64,000 nt of DNA. It comes from Aliivibrio_A kagoshimensis (GTDB lineage: Bacteria; Pseudomonadota; Gammaproteobacteria; Enterobacterales; Vibrionaceae). Shown in pieces: positions 17,406 to 26,647 of this stretch. The position numbers and the translations under genes are program-made. Within the stretch, counting starts at the first letter, position 1, and every line of letters begins with the position of its first letter. The notes below the pieces were generated by a model. The model did no database searches. It had not been told where the DNA came from and saw nothing but the letters and a program-made list of their open reading frames with translations. The DNA lies in assembly GCF_050337105.1 (NCBI RefSeq), contig NZ_JAKJSQ010000012.1:10279-74278 (forward strand), written 5' to 3'.

Positions 17406-18853
17406 GGTCGGTATACTTTCACATTATGATAGCCGTTTTCTTGTAACAATAACGCTTGTAAACGGCTCATTACACCACGGTCACAGTAGAGGAAGTACTC
17501 TTTAGACTGGTCCAAATCACCAAACTTAGTCGCCAGTTTAAAGAAAGGGATGTGCGCTACTTCTACTTCAGGGATATCAAGCGGTTTCGCCTCTTCCTCT
17601 TCAGCACTGCGAATATCCAATACAATGGTATTATCGCCACTCAACTCTGAAACTTGTTCCACTTCAGGTGCTTGTTCTAAACTCTGCTTAGCAATATCAC
17701 GGATATCCATAACACGCGCTTCGTAGATCACCTTTTCTAAAATAGAGAAATCAAAATTAGCTTCCTCTTTTTCCAATTTCGCTTTTACCGCTTTCACTGT
17801 TGGGTTTTTAGAAATCACCCCACAAAATTCAGGCATGGTTTTGGCAAAATCTTCAGTGCCAATCTCACGAGCAACATCAATGATGTCCTCTTTGTCCCAG
17901 TTGATCAGTGGACGCAAAATCAGGGTATCGGTAACATTATCGATATGGCGTAAGTTAGTCAGTGTTTGGCTTGATACTTGCCCTAATGCTTCACCTGTCA
18001 CCAGTGCTTCAATGCCAAATTTCTCTGCCACTTCTCCAGCCGCACGCATAAACATACGCTTAAGCACTACGCCCATTTGACCGTTTTCAACTTTTTCTAG
18101 GATCTCTGCAACCACAGGTTCAAAATCGATAGTGATGAATTTCACTTTGGCCGATGAACCGTATTTGCTCCATAAGAAGTGAGAGACTTGCTTTACACCA
18201 ATCTCATGAGCAGGACCACCTAAATTAAAGAAGCAGAAATGCGTTTTACTGCCGCGTTTAATATGAAGGTAGCTAGAGACACCAGAATCGAAACCGCCTG
18301 AAATCAAACTCAACACATCTTCTTGGGTTCCTAGTGGGAATCCACCCAACCCTTTATGACGAGCCAGTACTTGATTCAGCACATCGTTAACCACTTCAAT
18401 ATTGACCGTGATATCTGGCTTCTTCAATTTTACTTTAGCAGATTCAATCGCTTGATTTAGACCACCGCCAACATAACGCTCAAGTTCAATCGAGGTGAAA
18501 TCATGATTGCCTTTACGCTTAGCACGTACACAGAAGGTTTTTCCCACTAACGCTTCACGATTCATCTCCAAGCTCTGCTCGTAGATATCATGCATATCGG
18601 TGAAAGGTGTTTGATAAACATCCAGTACATGATGAATACCCGGTGTCTGCGTTAAGGCCGCTAAAATATTGCTATGCTGCTCTTCTTCTCCGCAAACAAT
18701 CTCAATGTGATCGCGTCGATTATAGATCGCAGCAGATTCGCAGATACGTTTCACAACGATGCGAATATTACTCTCTAAGATTTTTGTAAAACGTTTACGA
18801 ACAGAGTCGCTTTTAACAAAAATTTCTGGATGGGGCTTTACAATAAATCTCAT
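17402..18853 (-). CDS. thiI: tRNA 4-thiouridine synthase with rhodanese domain
   Basis: 483 residues: N-terminal ferredoxin-like and THUMP domains (to about 165), PP-loop ATP pyrophosphatase with SLISGGFDSGVSSY, catalytic Cys344 (PEFCGV), and a C-terminal rhodanese domain with persulfide Cys457 (LYCDRG). It makes s4U8 in tRNA and, with the rhodanese domain, supplies sulfur for the thiazole of thiamine. Presence of the rhodanese domain indicates the enterobacterial-type bifunctional form. It is a single gene convergent with yajL. Confidence 0.97.
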   Translation of the reverse strand: MRFIVKPHPEIFVKSDSVRKRFTKILESNIRIVVKRICESAAIYNRRDHIEIVCGEEEQHSNILAALTQTPGIHHVLDVYQTPFTDMHDIYEQSLEMNREALVGKTFCVRAKRKGNHDFTSIELERYVGGGLNQAIESAKVKLKKPDITVNIEVVNDVLNQVLARHKGLGGFPLGTQEDVLSLISGGFDSGVSSYLHIKRGSKTHFCFFNLGGPAHEIGVKQVSHFLWSKYGSSAKVKFITIDFEPVVAEILEKVENGQMGVVLKRMFMRAAGEVAEKFGIEALVTGEALGQVSSQTLTNLRHIDNVTDTLILRPLINWDKEDIIDVAREIGTEDFAKTMPEFCGVISKNPTVKAVKAKLEKEEANFDFSILEKVIYEARVMDIRDIAKQSLEQAPEVEQVSELSGDNTIVLDIRSAEEEEAKPLDIPEVEVAHIPFFKLATKFGDLDQSKEYFLYCDRGVMSRLQALLLQENGYHNVKVYRP

Positions 18854-18970
18854 AAGTAGGTGCTTCGCTTCTGCAATCTGGACAGATACCTTAGCTTGAC
18901 CTTAGGTATCGGAATTAGGCGCAAGATTATACATGAAGATGGGGGAGGAATCGAGATAGGTGAAAGGATT

Positions 18971-18997
18971 TTGTAAGAGCACAATGCGCTCTTACAA
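18971..18997. repeat. Perfect hairpin at the end of pomB
   Basis: TTGTAAGAGC / GCTCTTACAA, 10-bp stem with a 7-base loop, 18 bases after the pomB stop. It lacks a T run on either side, so it is at best a weak terminator; it may protect the pomAB mRNA 3' end. Confidence 0.5.
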
Positions 18998-19014
18998 ATT
19001 CTATGGCTCTCAGT

Positions 19015-19932
19015 TTACTGTTCGCTGGTGATCTCTTCACTGAACTTAGGTTTACCCTGCATAATATTAATATCTACACGTCGGTTAGCCGCTCGCTCAG
19101 CTCGTGTTTTATTACCATTCAGTGGTTCAGCATCCGCCATACCAATCACTCTTAACCTCAAGCGGTCAAAGCCACGGACGCCTTCCATCTCATGTGCGAC
19201 TGAAACTGCACGTTGCGATGAGAGATCCCAATTAGAGCGGTAAAGTTCAGAATCGAGCGGTTGATTATCAGTGTGACCAGAAACACGAACAATGCCCGGT
19301 ACATCTTTGACTAAATCCGCAATCTGTCGAATAAGGGGTCTAAATTTCGGCTGTAAGAAAGCAGAACCTTCTGGAAATGCCCCTTTCTCTCGGATTCGAA
19401 TCACGATCTGCTGCCCAAGGTTCTCAACCTCTAAGGTGCCATCTTCCATCTCTTGCTGCAGGGCTTGCTGTATCGACTCCATGAGCTGTTTTTGTGCTTC
19501 GCTTACGTCAGAATCGCTCTCCATTTTCATCCGCGTTGAGGTGCCAGGAGTCTCTCCTCCCTCCTGCTTTCCTTTTTCACGTTGACTACCACTGGCTCTA
19601 TCAGAGTCATCTTCATGAAACTCTAAGGACTGCTGAGTGATATCAATCGTCTGCTGCATGATCACTTCAATTGGCGTCGGTTCAGGTCGGCCAGGACGAA
19701 ACTCTTGCGCAATAACACTGGTTCCTTTTGGGATATCTTTTACTTCAAGCATATTCTGCACCCCGAAGGCGTACTTCATTGAACCTGCTATCTGTTTAAA
19801 CTTAAGAACATCCATTTCAGAGAATGACAGGAGCAGTACGAAAAAGCACATCAATAGCGTGGCTAAATCCGCAAAGGTGGTCATCCACAGTGGTGCTCCA
19901 GGGGGACACTCTTTCTTATCTTCTTCTTCCAT
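19015..19932 (-). CDS. pomB: Sodium-driven flagellar stator protein PomB
   Basis: 305 residues. A single membrane helix (about 17-39) carries the ion-binding Asp22 in FADLATLLMCFFVLLLSF; a plug/linker follows, then a C-terminal OmpA-like peptidoglycan-binding domain (VSGHTDNQPLDSELYRSNWDL). PomB with PomA forms the Na+ channel that drives the polar flagellum, anchored to the wall. It fits with the Na+-NQR pump in the same window supplying the sodium gradient. It lies 12 bases after pomA. Confidence 0.95.
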   Translation of the reverse strand: MEEEDKKECPPGAPLWMTTFADLATLLMCFFVLLLSFSEMDVLKFKQIAGSMKYAFGVQNMLEVKDIPKGTSVIAQEFRPGRPEPTPIEVIMQQTIDITQQSLEFHEDDSDRASGSQREKGKQEGGETPGTSTRMKMESDSDVSEAQKQLMESIQQALQQEMEDGTLEVENLGQQIVIRIREKGAFPEGSAFLQPKFRPLIRQIADLVKDVPGIVRVSGHTDNQPLDSELYRSNWDLSSQRAVSVAHEMEGVRGFDRLRLRVIGMADAEPLNGNKTRAERAANRRVDINIMQGKPKFSEEITSEQ

Positions 19933-19944
19933 TACTATCCCCTA

Positions 19945-20706
19945 CTAATCATCAAGATCAACCGAACGTTTCTTCTCATTCAGATAGTTTTTCAAATAAC
20001 CATCGATTACACGAGGATTCTGACCATCTTGTATGGCTAGCACGCCATCAAGAATCAGTCGTCTGTTGAGTTTCTCTTGGTCTTTACGCATCAGCAGTTT
20101 ACTGGCTAATGGTAAAGCGATCATATTGGCAATAATGGAACCGTATAGTGTAGTTAAAAGGGCTACCGCCATTGCTGGACCAATGGATTTGGGGTCATCC
20201 ATATTAGCCAACATCGCCACTAAACCTATCAAGGTACCAATCATACCCATGGCAGGCGCCACATCACCGAATGCTTGGAATGTCCCTGCACCCTGCTCAT
20301 GTCGCTCCACTGTTAAGGCGATGTCTTTTTGTAACGTGGTTTTCACGACGTCGGCATCATGCCCATCAACAAGCAGGTCAATGCCCTTACGCATAAACGA
20401 GTTAGGAATATCCACCTCTTCTAAAGCTAAGAACCCCCCTTTTCGAGCAGCATCAGCCATCTCAACAATTTTTGCGATGAGATCTTCAGGGTTATCCGTC
20501 TTAAACATAAACGCTTTAAGGCCAATTTTTGCAGCACCAAAAAATTGTCCTATAGTAAACTTCATTAATACAACGAAAATGGAGCCACCTATAACAATCA
20601 GTACAGAGGTAACATCAAAAAAGGTGCCTAAATCGCCACCAATGATCATCGCCATGATCACAAATGCGAAGCCCCCAACAAGGCCTATTAACGTTGCTAA
20701 ATCCAC
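19945..20706 (-). CDS. pomA: Sodium-driven flagellar stator protein PomA
   Basis: 253 residues, the usual PomA length, with four membrane helices (near 1-20, 30-50, 150-170, 180-205) and a cytoplasmic loop between helices 2 and 3 that contacts FliG. The motif AFGDVAPAMGMIGTLIGLVAMLANMDDP is typical of MotA/PomA helix 3. It precedes pomB in a two-gene operon with a sigma-28-like promoter upstream. Confidence 0.95.
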   Translation of the reverse strand: MDLATLIGLVGGFAFVIMAMIIGGDLGTFFDVTSVLIVIGGSIFVVLMKFTIGQFFGAAKIGLKAFMFKTDNPEDLIAKIVEMADAARKGGFLALEEVDIPNSFMRKGIDLLVDGHDADVVKTTLQKDIALTVERHEQGAGTFQAFGDVAPAMGMIGTLIGLVAMLANMDDPKSIGPAMAVALLTTLYGSIIANMIALPLASKLLMRKDQEKLNRRLILDGVLAIQDGQNPRVIDGYLKNYLNEKKRSVDLDD

Positions 20707-20764
20707 TTAAAAATCCCCTTTCTATAGCGCAATTTTTTTTAAATATATAATACCAATGCTACTT

Positions 20765-20791
20765 CTATCGGCACTATATCAATAAGGTTTA
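20765..20791 (-). promoter_or_regulatory. Sigma-28 (FliA) promoter of pomAB
   Basis: On the minus strand TAAA is followed after exactly 15 bases by GCCGATAG, close to the FliA consensus TAAA-N15-GCCGATAA. It ends 58 bases upstream of the pomA start. Late flagellar genes, including stator genes, are typical FliA targets, so the site makes biological sense. Confidence 0.75.
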
Positions 20792-20920
20792 ATCTTTTGC
20801 TTTAAAATATTAAAATAGGTGAGACGGCACATAAAATAAAGCAAGAATTGACCCAAGTAGCTCGGTAAGGTAACTTTCTCACACTTCGTAATAGTAAGCT
20901 CTAATCAAGGTATTAACACA

Positions 20921-21166
20921 ATGGCCGCAAAAAAACCAAGCAATATGACATTTGAAGCCGCTCTTGATGAGCTAGACACATTAGTTAACCAACTAGAGAG
21001 TGGCGACCTAGCCCTTGAAGACGCCCTACAGAAATTTGAACGTGGTGTCACATTAGCAAGAGCGGGTCAGCAAAAATTAACCCAAGCAGAGCAACGTGTT
21101 GAAATATTGCTGCAAGCGGATGACGAATCATCATTAACCCCTTTTGATGCCAACCAAGACGATTAA
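20921..21166 (+). CDS. xseB: Exodeoxyribonuclease VII small subunit
   Basis: 81 residues. The XseB signature is clear: FEAALDELDTLVNQLESGDLALEDALQKFERGV. Small subunits cap the large XseA subunit of exonuclease VII. It starts the operon xseB-ispA-dxs, the same order as in E. coli, and is divergent from pomA. Confidence 0.94.
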   Translation: MAAKKPSNMTFEAALDELDTLVNQLESGDLALEDALQKFERGVTLARAGQQKLTQAEQRVEILLQADDESSLTPFDANQDD

Positions 21167-21169
21167 TTT

Positions 21170-22054
21170 ATGTTGAACACGCTTTCTGATTCTCAAACTC
21201 GAATTAATACAAAGTTATCCGAATGGCTTGATAATATTCCGTTTCAAGATCAACGCCTCACTCAAGCCATGCGTTATGCGCTGGTATTGGGTGGCAAACG
21301 CGCTCGTCCTTATTTGACTTATATCACGGGCGATATGCTTGGTGTTTCTCAATCGCATTTAGATACCGCTGCCGCTTCCGTAGAGTGCATTCACGCCTAC
21401 TCACTGATTCATGATGACCTTCCAGCAATGGATGATGACGATTTGCGTCGCGGTCACGCTACTTGCCACATCAAGTTTGATGAAGCCGTTGCTGTGTTAG
21501 CGGGTGATGCTCTACAGACCTTAGCGTTTGAGATCATTGCCAACGGTCAACTTTCACCAGACGCAGAAGCCTATCGGATTCAAATGGTTCAGCACCTTTC
21601 AAAAGCTTCAGGTTCCTCAGGCATGTGTATGGGCCAAGCTTTAGACCTAGAGGCAGAAGGAAAGTCGGTCGCTCTAGATCAACTTGAAGCTATCCATAGC
21701 CACAAAACCGGTGCTCTCATCACTTGTGCTGTCACACTAGGGGCATTAAGTGCCGGAGAAAAAGGCCTGCAAGTGTTACCGCAGTTGGATCGATATTCAA
21801 AAGCGATTGGACTCGCCTTTCAGGTACAAGATGACATTCTAGATGTCATTAGTGATACGGAAACGCTAGGCAAACCTCAAGGCTCTGATCAACAACTGCT
21901 CAAGAGCACCTACCCTGCACTATTGGGTTTAGAGGGCGCAAAAGCAAAAGCGGAAGAACTCTATAAAGAAGCGCTTCATGCTTTAGATGGAATACCGTAC
22001 AATACGACTCAATTAGAAACATTCGCCCGATATGTCATCGAGCGCAATAACTAG
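21170..22054 (+). CDS. ispA: Farnesyl diphosphate synthase
   Basis: 294 residues. Both aspartate-rich motifs are present: IHDDLPAMDDDDLRRG and FQVQDDILD. LGGKRARPYL holds the IPP-binding residues. It condenses DMAPP/GPP with IPP to farnesyl diphosphate for quinones and undecaprenyl phosphate. It begins 3 bases after xseB, and dxs follows after 24 bases, so precursor supply and chain elongation are co-expressed. Confidence 0.96.
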   Translation: MLNTLSDSQTRINTKLSEWLDNIPFQDQRLTQAMRYALVLGGKRARPYLTYITGDMLGVSQSHLDTAAASVECIHAYSLIHDDLPAMDDDDLRRGHATCHIKFDEAVAVLAGDALQTLAFEIIANGQLSPDAEAYRIQMVQHLSKASGSSGMCMGQALDLEAEGKSVALDQLEAIHSHKTGALITCAVTLGALSAGEKGLQVLPQLDRYSKAIGLAFQVQDDILDVISDTETLGKPQGSDQQLLKSTYPALLGLEGAKAKAEELYKEALHALDGIPYNTTQLETFARYVIERNN

Positions 22055-22078
22055 AATACAAAATAGCGCTGAGCAACT

Positions 22079-23944
22079 ATGACACTAGATATATCAAAGT
22101 ACCCTACATTGGCCCTAGCAGACACTCCAGATGATCTTCGTCTGCTGCCAACAGAAAGCTTGTCACCTCTATGCGATGAGCTTAGAACCTATCTGCTCAA
22201 TTCAGTGAGCCAGTCAAGTGGGCACCTAGCCTCCGGCCTCGGTACTGTTGAGCTAACCGTTGCCCTACATTACGTCTATAACACCCCTTTTGATCAACTG
22301 ATCTGGGATGTTGGCCACCAAGCCTACCCCCACAAAATTCTCACTGGACGTCGTGATAAACTGCCTACTATTCGTCAAAAAGATGGACTGCACCCTTTCC
22401 CATGGCGTGAAGAGAGTGAATATGACGTACTGTCTGTAGGTCACTCTTCCACCTCAATCAGCGCTGGATTAGGCATTGCCATCTGTGCTGAAAAAGAGGG
22501 AAAAGGTCGTAAAGTGGTCAGTGTTATTGGTGATGGTGCTATTACCGCAGGTATGGCCTTCGAAGCCCTGAACCATGCTGGCGACATCCACAACGACATG
22601 TTAGTTATCTTAAATGACAATGAGATGTCAATTTCAGAAAATGTCGGGGCGTTGAATAACCATCTTGCTCGCATTTTATCAGGCAACCTCTACACCTCAT
22701 TTCGTGAAAACAGTAAAAAAGTGCTGGCGGGTGCGCCTCCGATAAAAGAGTTTATGAAACGCGCGGAAGAGCACGTGAAAGGCATGGTTGCTCCTGGCAC
22801 CATGTTTGAAGAGTTAGGGTTTAACTATATTGGCCCTGTTGATGGCCATGATGTGAAGGAGTTAGTCAAAACATTAAAAAATATGCGTAACCTTAAAGGA
22901 CCGCAGTTTTTACACATAATGACCAAAAAAGGCAAAGGCTATGAGCCTGCTGAAAAAGACCCTATTGGCTACCACGGCGTTCCAAAATTCGACCCCGCTG
23001 ATGACTCTTTGCCAAAAAGTTCTGGCACTAAGCCTACTTTCTCAAATGTGTTTGGTGATTGGCTGTGCGATATGGCGAAAACCGATGACAAATTGATGGC
23101 GATTACGCCGGCGATGCGTGAAGGTTCAGGTATGGTGCAATTTTCAAAGCAGTTTCCAGAACAATATTTTGATGCTGCCATTGCTGAGCAACATGCCGTC
23201 ACCTTAGCGTCAGGAATGGCCATCAGTGGTTATCATCCTGTTGTTGCCATCTACTCAACCTTTTTACAACGTGGTTATGATCAACTGATCCACGACGTAG
23301 CTATTATGAACCTACCGGTGATGTTTGCTATTGACCGTGCCGGTTTAGTGGGGGCTGATGGTCCAACTCATCAAGGGGCATTTGATATTAGCTTTATGCG
23401 CTGTATCCCAAACATGGTGATCATGACACCAAGTGATGAGAATGAGTGCCGACAAATGCTCTACACTGGTCATCTACATCAGGGGCCAAGTGCTGTTCGA
23501 TACCCTCGTGGTTCAACCGCTGGAGCAGATATCCAACATCAAATGACCGCATTAGAAATTGGCAAAGGAGAGGTTCGTCGACAAGGTCAATCCGTGGCGA
23601 TCTTAAACTTCGGTACCTTTATGAACAGTGCACTAGAAGCGGCAGAAGTTCTCGATGCTACCGTCGCAGATATGCGCTTTGCCAAACCGCTTGACCACGC
23701 CTTAATCAGACAGCTTGTCGCTGATCACGATGTGATTGTCACCATTGAAGAGAATGCGATCTCAGGGGGTGCCGGTGCCGGTGTGGTGGAATTTATGATG
23801 CAAGAGAAATTAATCAAACCGGTTTTGAACATCGGTCTGCCTGATCAGTTTATTGTGCAGGGTACTCAGCAAGAGATTCATCATGAATTAGAGTTAGACG
23901 CTCAAGGTATTGAAGCTCAAATACGCAGATACCTAGAAAAATAA
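22079..23944 (+). CDS. dxs: 1-deoxy-D-xylulose-5-phosphate synthase
   Basis: 621 residues, full length. The thiamine diphosphate motif GDGAITAGMAFEALNHAG...LNDN and the transketolase central domain (AIAEQHAVTLASGMA, FLQRGYDQLIHDVA) are visible. It catalyses the first step of the MEP isoprenoid pathway from pyruvate and glyceraldehyde 3-phosphate. Last gene of the xseB-ispA-dxs operon; a terminator follows. Confidence 0.97.
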   Translation: MTLDISKYPTLALADTPDDLRLLPTESLSPLCDELRTYLLNSVSQSSGHLASGLGTVELTVALHYVYNTPFDQLIWDVGHQAYPHKILTGRRDKLPTIRQKDGLHPFPWREESEYDVLSVGHSSTSISAGLGIAICAEKEGKGRKVVSVIGDGAITAGMAFEALNHAGDIHNDMLVILNDNEMSISENVGALNNHLARILSGNLYTSFRENSKKVLAGAPPIKEFMKRAEEHVKGMVAPGTMFEELGFNYIGPVDGHDVKELVKTLKNMRNLKGPQFLHIMTKKGKGYEPAEKDPIGYHGVPKFDPADDSLPKSSGTKPTFSNVFGDWLCDMAKTDDKLMAITPAMREGSGMVQFSKQFPEQYFDAAIAEQHAVTLASGMAISGYHPVVAIYSTFLQRGYDQLIHDVAIMNLPVMFAIDRAGLVGADGPTHQGAFDISFMRCIPNMVIMTPSDENECRQMLYTGHLHQGPSAVRYPRGSTAGADIQHQMTALEIGKGEVRRQGQSVAILNFGTFMNSALEAAEVLDATVADMRFAKPLDHALIRQLVADHDVIVTIEENAISGGAGAGVVEFMMQEKLIKPVLNIGLPDQFIVQGTQQEIHHELELDAQGIEAQIRRYLEK

Positions 23945-23960
23945 TCATTTGATTATATTA

Positions 23961-23990
23961 AAAAAGCCTGATTTTCATCAGGCTTTTTTT
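23961..23990. terminator. Bidirectional intrinsic terminator between dxs and pgpA
   Basis: AAAAAGCCTGAT / ATCAGGCTTTTT, 12-bp stem with a TTTC loop and T runs on both strands; it serves dxs (+) and pgpA (-). Confidence 0.9.
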
Positions 23991-24012
23991 GTGTGCAGTG
24001 CTCAACGTTAGC

Positions 24013-24516
24013 TTACAACCAACCTAAATATTGGCTCAGCCCCCACAATACCGCTAGAGACATAAACCCGGCAACCACATCATCGATCATGATGCCGAAA
24101 CCACCATCCACTTTTTTATCTAACCAGCTAATTGGCCACGGTTTTACCATATCAAAGAATCGAAACAGCACAAAACCGAGTAAGATAAATTTCCAATCAA
24201 ATGGGTCGATACCCAGTATCGGAATCATCAACATGGTGATCCAGAAACCAACAAATTCATCCCACACAATCGAGCCGTGATCGTGCACTTTCATGTCATT
24301 CGCGGTGATGTCACAAATCTTATTGCCGATGATAGCCGCAACGATAACCACGCCAATATAAACAAACAGTGGAAGCTGAACCAACAATAGATAAAAAGGA
24401 ATCGATGCAATTGTACCCATGGTTCCTGGAATGATCGGTGATAATCCACTTCCAAACCCTGTTGCTAATAGGTGCCATGGGTTCGACAGTTTAATCCGTG
24501 CTTTGGGATTACTCAT
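24013..24516 (-). CDS. pgpA: Phosphatidylglycerophosphatase A
   Basis: 167 residues with three or four membrane helices. GFGSGLSPIIPGTMGT, VHDHGSIVWDEFVGFW and the C-terminal IDDVVAGF segment are the PgpA signature with the acidic catalytic residues. It dephosphorylates phosphatidylglycerol phosphate in the inner membrane. It overlaps the thiL stop by four bases and ends the rib-nus-thi gene run. Confidence 0.94.
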   Translation of the reverse strand: MSNPKARIKLSNPWHLLATGFGSGLSPIIPGTMGTIASIPFYLLLVQLPLFVYIGVVIVAAIIGNKICDITANDMKVHDHGSIVWDEFVGFWITMLMIPILGIDPFDWKFILLGFVLFRFFDMVKPWPISWLDKKVDGGFGIMIDDVVAGFMSLAVLWGLSQYLGWL

Positions 24517-25490
24517 AATGCGCTCCTAAAATGATCAAAACCAACCAGTTGCCAATCGAGGACTTCTCCCTGCTTGAGTAAGGTAATACCACTGCCCGCT
24601 CCCACTTGACCTATACAGGTAGCGCTGACCCCTGTGTGCGACATCACCGTCTCAATCATCCCTTTATTTGCTTCAGGGACGGTGAAGCAGAGTTCATACT
24701 CCTCACCACTTTGTAACGCTAATTGTTGGGCTTGCTCTTTACAGCCAATAAATTCAATTAACTCAGCCGAAAGGGGGATCGCATCCACATCTATCTCAGC
24801 AGACAAATTAGAGCTAGTAAGAATATGCCCCAAATCAGCAATCAATCCATCGGAAATATCCAGTGCAGACGTCGCCACACTTCTAAGGGCTTGTCCTGCT
24901 AATATTCGTGGCTGGCGATAATAGTGGCGTCGTTCTAATACCTTAGCATGTGGCTTACTGTCAGGTTGTTCATTCAAAATAACAGAGAGGCCTGCCGCGC
25001 TATCACCTAATGTTCCTGTGACGTAAATCCAATCACCAATTTCAGCCCCCGAGCGTAATAATGCTTCACCATTTGGAACGGTACCTTGCACTGTCAAGGT
25101 AATGCTTAGTGGCCCTTTCGTCGTATCGCCACCAATTAACTGAATTCCGAAATAGTCAGCCAACTCAAAGAAACCCTCGCAAAAGCTTGCTAGCCACTTC
25201 TCATCAGGCTCAGGCATGGTTAATGCCAGCGATACCCAAGAGGGCGTCGCTCCCATCGCCGCTAAGTCACTCAAGTTAGACGCGAGCGCTTTGTAGGCCA
25301 CCGCTTTAGGGTCGACATCTTGTAAGAAGTGAGTACCTGCTACCAAGGTATCGGTACTAATGGCAATATGGCTATTGGCTGGAGGTGCAACAATGGCACA
25401 ATCGTCACCAATACCAAGAATGACATCTTTACGACTGCTTTGCTGCTTTGAAAAATACTGCTTTATCAGACTGAATTCGCTACTAGACAT
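24513..25490 (-). CDS. thiL: Thiamine-monophosphate kinase
   Basis: 325 residues from ATG 25490 (MSSSEFSLIKQYF); the frame is open 11 codons further but this start gives the E. coli length. Motifs: GIGDDCAIV, ISTDTLVAGTHF, DLAAMGATPSW, and ALDISDGLIADLGH for Mg-ATP binding. It phosphorylates thiamine monophosphate to the diphosphate cofactor. Downstream of nusB as in enterics. Confidence 0.95.
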   Translation of the reverse strand: MSSSEFSLIKQYFSKQQSSRKDVILGIGDDCAIVAPPANSHIAISTDTLVAGTHFLQDVDPKAVAYKALASNLSDLAAMGATPSWVSLALTMPEPDEKWLASFCEGFFELADYFGIQLIGGDTTKGPLSITLTVQGTVPNGEALLRSGAEIGDWIYVTGTLGDSAAGLSVILNEQPDSKPHAKVLERRHYYRQPRILAGQALRSVATSALDISDGLIADLGHILTSSNLSAEIDVDAIPLSAELIEFIGCKEQAQQLALQSGEEYELCFTVPEANKGMIETVMSHTGVSATCIGQVGAGSGITLLKQGEVLDWQLVGFDHFRSAL

Positions 25491-25548
25491 GATGCTCTGC
25501 TCAGATAAGAAAAAGGCCAGCAATGCTGACCTTCTTTATGGTTTGTTT

Positions 25549-26016
25549 TTATTTCTTACGTATGTGCGGGGCCGCTTTATCAAGGACTCCGTTTACAAAT
25601 TTATGACTATCTTCCGCGGCAAAGACTTTTGCCAGTTCGATAGATTCATTAATCACCACTTTGTAAGGCACATCATCACGTTTGGTCATTTCGTACATGG
25701 CCAAGCGTAACAGTGCAAGCTCCATCTGATCCAAATCTTGAAGAGGACGAGATAGGTATGGACGCATTTTTCCATCTAATTCGATGTGATTAAGAACCAC
25801 ACCAGTAAAAAGATCGCGGAAGTAAGCAACGTCAGTTTCCGGAGCTGATAACTTAGGTTCTTTATCATGATGTTCCTCTTCTTCATACTTCTCAGCAGAA
25901 AGGAACTGGTTTTCAATATCAGCAACGTTATCTTTCGTTAACTGCCAAGAGTAAATAGCTTGAACAGCAAATGTACGTGCATTACGACGTGCGGCTGGTT
26001 TCACGTGAGCCCCCAT
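25549..26016 (-). CDS. nusB: Transcription antitermination factor NusB
   Basis: 155 residues, all-helical NusB fold with the arginine-rich N terminus (KPAARRNARTFAVQAIYSW) that binds boxA RNA and RDLFTGVV, VINESIELAKVF later in the chain. NusB with NusE/S10 starts the rRNA antitermination complex. An insertion of charged residues (EEEEHHDKEP) lies near residue 44. It is coupled to ribH by a TAATG overlap. Confidence 0.95.
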   Translation of the reverse strand: MGAHVKPAARRNARTFAVQAIYSWQLTKDNVADIENQFLSAEKYEEEEHHDKEPKLSAPETDVAYFRDLFTGVVLNHIELDGKMRPYLSRPLQDLDQMELALLRLAMYEMTKRDDVPYKVVINESIELAKVFAAEDSHKFVNGVLDKAAPHIRKK

Positions 26017-26486
26017 TAGGATTCAATTAGAGATAGGACATTAATCATTTCAAGCGCGCTTAGTGCAGCCTCTGCCCCTTTATTACCAGCCTTGGTACCT
26101 GCGCGTTCGATAGCTTGATCTATAGTATCGACAGTCAACACACCAAATGCCACTGGAAGACTATACTCCAATGAAACTTGAGCCAGACCCTTATTACATT
26201 CACTACAAACATAGTCAAAATGCGGCGTTCCGCCACGGATCACAGAGCCAAGAGAGACAATCGCATCAAACTTACCCGTTTTTGCTACACGTTGAGCAAG
26301 CAGTGGCAGTTCAACGGCACCAGGGCAACGGTACACAGTAATGTTGTCGTCGGAAACCTGACCATGACGCTTTAGAGTATCAATAGCACCAGAAAGAAGA
26401 CTTTCATTGATAAAACTATTGAAACGAGAAATTACGATAGCAACTTTTGCTTTTGGTGCTGCAACTGCACCTTCTATTACGTTCAT
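26016..26486 (-). CDS. ribH: 6,7-dimethyl-8-ribityllumazine synthase
   Basis: 156 residues from ATG 26486 (MNVIEGAVAAPKAKVAI); the extra 10 upstream codons have no support. SRFNSFINESLLSGA, VPGAVELPL-like (PGAVELPLLAQ), GSVIRGGTPHFDYV and AGTKAGNKGAEAA match the enzyme. It makes lumazine from the ribitylamino-uracil and the butanone phosphate. In V. cholerae ribBA, which makes the butanone phosphate, precedes it; here only 161 non-coding bases separate it from ribE. Confidence 0.95.
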   Translation of the reverse strand: MNVIEGAVAAPKAKVAIVISRFNSFINESLLSGAIDTLKRHGQVSDDNITVYRCPGAVELPLLAQRVAKTGKFDAIVSLGSVIRGGTPHFDYVCSECNKGLAQVSLEYSLPVAFGVLTVDTIDQAIERAGTKAGNKGAEAALSALEMINVLSLIES

Positions 26487-26647
26487 CTGACGTCCTGTAT
26501 CTTTGCTTGTGAACACTATTTTCTTATGAATTTACAGTGGGGCGTAAACTCATAAGGTTGAGCCTGTAAGAAACCGACGGATTCTATCACACTTTTTAGT
26601 GCAATTTCCGTTACTTTCACCCTTTTTATTTAACGGATTTCTCCGAA

